DNA from: Flavobacteriaceae bacterium
GTDB taxonomy: Bacteria; Bacteroidota; Bacteroidia; Flavobacteriales; Flavobacteriaceae
NCBI GenBank assembly: GCA_024644745.1
Contig: JAHEHF010000009.1
Span: 1-64,000, forward strand
Length of the DNA: 64,000 bases
Reading direction: 5' to 3'
Below, one piece after another: positions 57,897 through 64,000 of this stretch; the stretch's first letter is position 1; each line of letters begins with the position of its first letter. The notes under the pieces are model-generated. The model did not search any database. It saw only the letters and a list, made by a program, of their open reading frames with translations, and was not told where the DNA came from. The translations under genes and the position numbers were made by a program.

Positions 57897-60800
57897 TTAA
57901 TACTTGATTGATTTAGTATTGATGAAACTACCATCTTCCAATCTCGCCTCAATGATCATTACAGTTCCAAGTTTGACACTTCCTGTGTTCAATTCAAATG
58001 ATTTTTGCTTGGGTTGATTATGTATGATCACTCTTCCCAAAAGGTCAAATACTTTGATTTCATTGACTGTTTTACCTGATTTGACTTTCATTAGATCGAA
58101 GTCATTTGTAACAATGAATGCATCTGTATCAATCAGGTCTTCAGGATCAAAATCAATATTGGGGTTAACAAATTCCAACTGGAACCTGTCTGGAAATGCA
58201 CCCACCTGATCAGCTTTGAACTCATAATCTGACTTGTTCAGATCGTGTTTCACATTCATATAGGTGTCTACCAAATAGATCTCGGAATCCTTAAGAGCCC
58301 CATCCTTACGATTAATACTCATTTTGAACCAACCAGTCTTTTTGGTATCAAAACCTAATTCAATATTCTTTCGAGCTCCGAATGGACTAAGACCCTGAAT
58401 TACGAATTTATCGTTTCCAATTTTTGAATAGAATTTACTGTTCTTCTCAATCAGGCTGATATTGTCATTGTATAAATTACCGGTGGCATCGTAATACATA
58501 TCATAACCATCAGTTGCATCTTCCATGAATGATAGCAATATATCATTCTTTTCAGTTCCGCTCCTCAATCTTAACCAAATCTTATCGTTCTCTTCAGAGG
58601 TATCCTCAGCAGCTTTCTTTAAACTACTGGATTTATAAAACTGATCATTTTGTCCGATCAACTTATAACTGTCTTCAAAAGACACTCCACCAAATGCTAC
58701 AGTACGAATCATAAAAGCTTGTGAGGAAGCAATATTATTAGTTACTCCGTCAGTTGATCCAGATGAATTATAGAAAATATAGTCTCCATCATCATATTCA
58801 CCTGTATCCGGATCCACAGTTGTACCATGCGTCCATAAAGCGATTTCGTTCACAGTTGGATTGTCAATTAATATTCTCTGCATATCTATGGCGGCAGGAT
58901 ATGGATTTCCAATCAAATTGAAGTTTTCATTGGCAGTTCCGGTATCAATAGTCCCACTAAAAAAGGTATTAATTTCAAAGGGACCATTAAAGGGAACACC
59001 GCTAAATGTCAGGGTCTGTTCACCTGTTGATGCACCCGGAGCGGCATAACCCTTCGCCCTTGTCATTGTTCCTGTAGCCACCCACCAGTATTTATAATTA
59101 GTGCCGGCATAAAAAGGATTATCGTCACCCGCTCTGAACTCAAATATCCTGTCTTGCTGAACACCAGTAAAAATTTCATCAATTTGGCTTCCTGCAACAG
59201 GTGATGACCAATAAGTCACATCATTGATATCGTCCAACGGAGTCGATTTTTCAATTTTTGTAATTTCACCAATTGTCGCATCCGCATTATAAACGACGAG
59301 AGATTCCTTATCACCAATGGTTAAACTGCCATTATTTACAAAATCACCATAGATCACTATACTGAAACTTGAAGCACCACCAGAGTCAAAAACAACATCT
59401 ACACCATTTGCAATTGTTAAATTACATGAAATAAAGTTGGCTGGAGCTCCAGTAAAGGAACTGGCTATCGTTGCAGTTCTGGATTGATCAGGTTGCAGGT
59501 TTGACCATGTTGAGCCATTAAACTCAGTGGGGCCAACTACTTGTGTACCCAAAGCCAAATTTGTGTTTGCTATGGCATCATCCACATCGGAAAGTAAAAT
59601 AAAGGTCCAGTCTGTTTCCTCATAATCCATATGAGGTACCTCCGTGGAACACCCTCCTTTAATATAAGATACATTGACACCCCAACCGTCAGGAGCTGAA
59701 CCTGGATTTGGGGAAACAGAACCTATGATATCGACCCTGTTAAGATAGGAATTGGTCGTGTTGGAGGTCGAAATCAGAATGACATCATCTCCGGTAAAGG
59801 AACAAACGGGAGAAACTATTCGTGTGGCATCACCTATATTGCCAGCAGAAGGGCTAACAGCTGCTCCATTCCAAAACAGCAAAGTCTCACCCGGATCCAT
59901 GGCAGGAATTGGAGTATTCTCAGAAGGAGTAGCCGATTCAATCACTCCTGTTCTGGCAACATCATCATCAAACAATACAAGGTAATATTTACCTGCCGGT
60001 ATTATCTCGTTTGAAATGTTTGAGATTTCTACCCATTTATCATTCCCACCAAAACCGTGATAATACTGTGTTATCATAATGTCACTATCTGTTGGGGGAC
60101 CAACATCAATTGTCCAGCCTTTTGCAATCAAATTATCATAAGAGGGTTGAGCCGCCAGGGTCAATCCAAGATTATTGGCAATGGTAAGTATCCCGTCAAA
60201 TTGCCCAAATACATCTAATTGATTAACAATTCCATCCAAGGTTGCTGATGTCAGAATATTATCAGTCAATTCCAATCTGGTCAGGACATTATTGTTGGAT
60301 ATATCAAGTACAGATAAATTATTTTCATTTGCCCTGAAAAAAGTTAAATTGGTCAATGTACTGATATCAACATCTGAGATATTGTTGTTTTGAATATGGA
60401 AATTTGTCAATTCAACAGCTTCAGTTGCATCAATATCAGTAATTTCCAAGGTATACACCTGTAATCTTGTTAATCCTCCAAAACCATCATCACTTGTAAC
60501 AGTAATGCTGATCGGACTTCCATCATTCGCACTGAAATCAAAAACCGGCACATTCGCAGTTTGAGTCAAAGTACCAATCAGCGCATTAGTCGCTTCCCAT
60601 ACCAGAACATTTCCAGTATTTAAAACCGAACGAGGAGACCATGCACTGATGTTTGAAGTAGTAGTCATCGTTATGGTACTGAATACCGGAGGCGTAGGTG
60701 CATCAACATCTATCGTCCAGCCTTTGGTAATCAAGTTATCATATGAAGGTTGAGCTGCCATTGAAAGCGGCTCATTATTCGCAATGGTCAATATTCCATC

Positions 60801-63800
60801 TAACAGTCCAAATACATCTAACTGATTTACTATTCCGTCCAGTACGGCTGTAGTCAAACCGTTATCAGTAAGTTCTAATCTGGTCAACAGGTCATTATTA
60901 GAAATATCAAGAGATGTCAAATTATTTTGATTTGCCCTAAAAAATGTCAGATTCGTCAAAGTACTGATATCGACATTTGAAATATTATTGTTCTGTATGT
61001 GGAAATTCGTAAGTTCAACTGCCTCATTAACATCTACATCCGTTATATCCAAAGTATATATCTGAAACCTGGTCAATCCTGTGAAACCATCATCACTAGT
61101 AACTGTAATACTGATTGGGCTTCCGTCATTGGCACTAAAATCAAAAGTTGGAACATTGGCTGTCTGAGTCAAAGTACCAATCAGTCCATTGGTTGCCTCC
61201 CAGACCAAAACATTTCCCGTATTGGCAACTGATCTTGGTGACCATGCGTCGCTTGTCGAAGTTGTTGTTATTGAAAGTGTTGTTAAAACCGGAGGTGTTG
61301 GTGCTGCAACATCAATAGTCCATCCTTTTGAAACCAAATTATCAAAAGCAGGCTGGGCAGCAATAGAAAGATCTTCATTGCCTCCAATATCCAGAATACC
61401 ATCCAACTGACCAAAAGCATCCAATTGATTTACGATAGCGTCCAACTCTGCAGTGGTCATATTATTATCCAGCAACTCCAAACGAATCAACAAACTGTTC
61501 GCTGAAATATCCAATACTGACAGATTATTCGTACCCGCTCTAAAGAAATTTAAATTGGTTAATGTACTCAAATCGATTGACCCTATCTGATTGTTTCCAA
61601 TATGCAGGTTTTCCAAATTAGTCGCCTGTGTAAGATCTAGGTCCGTAATATCCAACGTATAAATCTGGAATCTAGTAAGTCCGGATAGACCATCATTAGA
61701 TGTAACGGTAATATTGATCGGGCTGCCATCGTTGGCACTAAAATCAAAAATGGGAACATTTGCAGTTTGAGTCAAAGTTCCAATTAAGGCATTTGATGCT
61801 TCCCATACAAGGGCATTACCGGTATTGGTAACACTTCTTGGTGACCAGGCATTACTTGTTGATGTTGTGGTAATGGACATTGTTGCTATCACAGGTGGTC
61901 CTGGAGCATCTACGTCTATAGACCAACCCTTGGCAATAAGATTGTCATAAGCTGGTTGAGCAGATTCAGTAAGTCCTTCATTGCCAGAAATATTCAAAAT
62001 TCCATCTAACAATCCAAATGCATCAAGTTGATTTACAATTGCATCCAACTCTGAAGAACTTAAACTGTTGTTTTCAACCTCCAGCCTTGTCAACAAAGGA
62101 TTACCTGACACATCCAGGGCTGTGATATTATTATCGAGTCCGCGGAAAAATGTCAAATTAGACATTGTGCTGATATCTATAGAAGATATAGCATTGTTCT
62201 GTACATGAAAATTGTCCAGTTCTGTGGCAGCAGTTGCATCAATAGCCGTAATATCCAGGGTATAGACCTGAAATCTGGTCAGTCCTGAAAATCCATCATT
62301 ACTGGTTACTGTGATTGTGATCGGACTTCCATCATTTGCACTAAAGTCAAAAGTAGGCACATTGGCAGTTTGGGTCAGGGTTCCAATCAAAGCATTGGAA
62401 GCCTCCCATACAAAAGCATTTCCTGTATTGGTAACACTCCTCGGAAACCAGGCATTGCTTGTTGAAGTTGTCGTTATGGTCATGGTTGCAATCACAGGAG
62501 GAGCAGGTGCATCTACATCAATTGTCCAACCCTTGGCGATCAAATTATCATATCCTGGTTGGGCAGACTCGGTAATTCCTTGATTACCAGAAATATTAAG
62601 AATTCCATCAGAAAGTCCAAAAGCATCCAATTGATTCACTATGGCGTCTAATTCATTCGAAGTCAAATTATTATTTGTAATCTCCAAACGATTCAAAAGA
62701 CTGTTATTTGAAATATCAATTGAGGAAATAGCATTATCATTAGCTCTGAAAAAAGTTACGTTGGCCAAAGTGCTTATATCAACATCTGAGATATTGTTGT
62801 TTTGAATATGGTAATTTCCTAATTGGGTTGCTGCCGTGGCATCAATGGCAGTTATATCCAGTGTATATACCTGGAATCTTGTTAAACCGGAAAAACCGTC
62901 ATTACTCGTAACAGTTATATTGATCGGGCTGCCATCATTCGCGCTAAAATCAAAAGTGGGAACATTTGCCGTCTGTGTCAAAGTTCCTATTGCGGCATTA
63001 CTCGCCTCCCAAACAAAAGCATTACCTGTATTGGTTACACTTCTGGGTGACCAGGCATTACTTGTAGATGTTGTTGTAATTGACATTGTGGCAATCACCG
63101 GCGGACCTGGGGCACTGACATCTATTGTCCATCCTTTGGCTATCAAATTATCATATCCGGGTTGGGCCGATTCTGTAATCCCCTGATTTCCTGACAAGTT
63201 CAAAATACCATCAGTTTGACCAAAAGCATCCAACTGATTCACTATGGCATCCAATTCTGAAGAAGTCACTACATTGTTGTCAATTTCCAATCGATTCAAG
63301 ATGCTGTTATTTGAAATATCCAAACTTGAGATATTATTCCCTGAAGCTCTGAAAAATGTCAAATTGGTTAGGGTACTTATGTCAATACTTGAAATGTCAT
63401 TTGCCTGAACATGGAAATTATCCAATTGGGTGGCTGCTGTGGCATCTATAGCAGTTATATCCAGGGTATAAACCTGAAATCTGGTTAAACCGGAAAAGCC
63501 ATCATTACTTGTGATGGTTATATTAATGGGACTGCCGTCATTTGCACTAAAGTCAAATGTTGGTGAATTTGCCACCTGGGTCTGGGTTCCAATCAAGGCA
63601 TTTGTGGCCTCCCATGTAAATGCATTCCCTGTATTTGTAATACTCCTTGGGAACCATGCACTACTTGTCGAAGTTGTCGTAATGGTCATGGTAGCAATCA
63701 CAGGAGGTCCAGGAGCGGGTACATCAATCGACCAACTTTTATTCACCAAATTATCATAACCTGGCTGTGAAGCGACAGTAATTCCCTGATTACCCGAAAC

Positions 63801-64000
63801 TGTTAAGATCCCATCCGTTAATCCAAATGCATCCAATTGATTGACCAAACCATCTAAAACCGCTGAAGGCAAAAGATTGGCAGCCATTTCAAGTCTTGTG
63901 AGCAAAGGATTATTTGATATATCTAAATCGGTAATGCCATTGGTACCTGCCCTGAACAAGTTTAAATTTGGTAAAGTAGAAATATCAATTGAAGAAATTT
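57897..64000 (-). CDS. Giant secreted LRR-containing repeat protein with lamin-tail-like region and T9SS C-terminal sorting domain (N-terminus beyond the window)
   Basis: ORF open to the right edge (upstream of the listed TTG start it reads ...SSIDISTLPNLNLFRAG). Repeats of TTTSTSxAWxPRSVxNTGN...LDISNNxLLxRLELxxN; then MITQYYHGFGGNDKWVEISNISNE; C-term VNEIKVFDLLGRVIIHNQPKQKSFELNTGSVKLGTVMIIEARLEDGSFINTKSIKY. Confidence 0.92.
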   Translation of the reverse strand, partial: ISSIDISTLPNLNLFRAGTNGITDLDISNNPLLTRLEMAANLLPSAVLDGLVNQLDAFGLTDGILTVSGNQGITVASQPGYDNLVNKSWSIDVPAPGPPVIATMTITTTSTSSAWFPRSITNTGNAFTWEATNALIGTQTQVANSPTFDFSANDGSPINITITSNDGFSGLTRFQVYTLDITAIDATAATQLDNFHVQANDISSIDISTLTNLTFFRASGNNISSLDISNNSILNRLEIDNNVVTSSELDAIVNQLDAFGQTDGILNLSGNQGITESAQPGYDNLIAKGWTIDVSAPGPPVIATMSITTTSTSNAWSPRSVTNTGNAFVWEASNAAIGTLTQTANVPTFDFSANDGSPINITVTSNDGFSGLTRFQVYTLDITAIDATAATQLGNYHIQNNNISDVDISTLANVTFFRANDNAISSIDISNNSLLNRLEITNNNLTSNELDAIVNQLDAFGLSDGILNISGNQGITESAQPGYDNLIAKGWTIDVDAPAPPVIATMTITTTSTSNAWFPRSVTNTGNAFVWEASNALIGTLTQTANVPTFDFSANDGSPITITVTSNDGFSGLTRFQVYTLDITAIDATAATELDNFHVQNNAISSIDISTMSNLTFFRGLDNNITALDVSGNPLLTRLEVENNSLSSSELDAIVNQLDAFGLLDGILNISGNEGLTESAQPAYDNLIAKGWSIDVDAPGPPVIATMSITTTSTSNAWSPRSVTNTGNALVWEASNALIGTLTQTANVPIFDFSANDGSPINITVTSNDGLSGLTRFQIYTLDITDLDLTQATNLENLHIGNNQIGSIDLSTLTNLNFFRAGTNNLSVLDISANSLLIRLELLDNNMTTAELDAIVNQLDAFGQLDGILDIGGNEDLSIAAQPAFDNLVSKGWTIDVAAPTPPVLTTLSITTTSTSDAWSPRSVANTGNVLVWEATNGLIGTLTQTANVPTFDFSANDGSPISITVTSDDGFTGLTRFQIYTLDITDVDVNEAVELTNFHIQNNNISNVDISTLTNLTFFRANQNNLTSLDISNNDLLTRLELTDNGLTTAVLDGIVNQLDVFGLLDGILTIANNEPLSMAAQPSYDNLITKGWTIDVDAPTPPVFSTITMTTTSNISAWSPRSVLNTGNVLVWEATNALIGTLTQTANVPVFDFSANDGSPISITVTSDDGFGGLTRLQVYTLEITDIDATEAVELTNFHIQNNNISDVDISTLTNLTFFRANENNLSVLDISNNNVLTRLELTDNILTSATLDGIVNQLDVFGQFDGILTIANNLGLTLAAQPSYDNLIAKGWTIDVGPPTDSDIMITQYYHGFGGNDKWVEISNISNEIIPAGKYYLVLFDDDVARTGVIESATPSENTPIPAMDPGETLLFWNGAAVSPSAGNIGDATRIVSPVCSFTGDDVILISTSNTTNSYLNRVDIIGSVSPNPGSAPDGWGVNVSYIKGGCSTEVPHMDYEETDWTFILLSDVDDAIANTNLALGTQVVGPTEFNGSTWSNLQPDQSRTATIASSFTGAPANFISCNLTIANGVDVVFDSGGASSFSIVIYGDFVNNGSLTIGDKESLVVYNADATIGEITKIEKSTPLDDINDVTYWSSPVAGSQIDEIFTGVQQDRIFEFRAGDDNPFYAGTNYKYWWVATGTMTRAKGYAAPGASTGEQTLTFSGVPFNGPFEINTFFSGTIDTGTANENFNLIGNPYPAAIDMQRILIDNPTVNEIALWTHGTTVDPDTGEYDDGDYIFYNSSGSTDGVTNNIASSQAFMIRTVAFGGVSFEDSYKLIGQNDQFYKSSSLKKAAEDTSEENDKIWLRLRSGTEKNDILLSFMEDATDGYDMYYDATGNLYNDNISLIEKNSKFYSKIGNDKFVIQGLSPFGARKNIELGFDTKKTGWFKMSINRKDGALKDSEIYLVDTYMNVKHDLNKSDYEFKADQVGAFPDRFQLEFVNPNIDFDPEDLIDTDAFIVTNDFDLMKVKSGKTVNEIKVFDLLGRVIIHNQPKQKSFELNTGSVKLGTVMIIEARLEDGSFINTKSIKY
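60112..64000 (-). repeat. Coding tandem repeat array, exact 603-bp period: six full units plus a partial seventh at the edge
   Basis: The anchor gtccag/gtccat/gaccaa/gtccaa (encoding W-[ST]-I-D) falls at 60112, 60715, 61318, 61921, 62524, 63127 and 63730, all 603 bp apart. Confidence 0.93.

Noticed and set aside
62311-63759. Plus-strand ORFs (62311-62583, 62836-63186, 63511-63759) with similar proteins
   Set aside because: They are antisense frames of the 603-bp coding repeat; their mutual similarity follows from the repeat, and the minus-strand frame is open across the whole array.
60112-64000. Possible CRISPR-like or satellite periodicity
   Set aside because: The period is 603 bp, continuous and in frame within one long ORF; no short direct repeats with unique spacers.
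1-64000. tRNA/rRNA genes, insertion sequences, prophage, defence islands
   Set aside because: No transposase, integrase, phage or defence-like proteins in the supplied translations and no tRNA-like cloverleaf or rRNA segments noticed. A tRNAscan/Infernal run would be needed to exclude small RNAs fully.

Overview
The window is a chromosomal segment from a Bacteroidota/Flavobacteriia-like genome. The support is T9SS/gliding genes (gldJ, porU, porV, gldF, gldG), a T9SS C-terminal sorting domain, and TTG-N~20-TAnnTTTG promoter-like sequence. Most of it is densely packed core genes: pta, hutI, lipA, punA, lpxK, ribBA-like, an LptF/G permease, lolA, ftsK, tpx, lpd, a lolC/E-type permease, a namZ-like gene, argS, murF, cdd, purC, phoH and dnaN. 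I saw no rRNA, tRNA, CRISPR array, transposase or prophage. Four things stand out. (1) The lipA/punA convergent gap (5.08-5.68 kb) holds three copies of a conserved block, each ending in a hairpin whose stem varies by compensating changes; this looks like a tandem small-RNA (or micro-ORF) family. (2) A giant T9SS surface protein runs off the right edge and is built from an array with an exact 603-bp (201-aa) period. (3) One protein fuses a DUF4242-like domain, a cyclase homology domain that appears catalytically dead, and an AraC HTH. (4) A 39-codon membrane micro-protein, missing from the ORF track, sits between a PIG-L deacetylase gene and a sodium:solute symporter gene. Family assignments come from reading the translations by eye; no database search was run.
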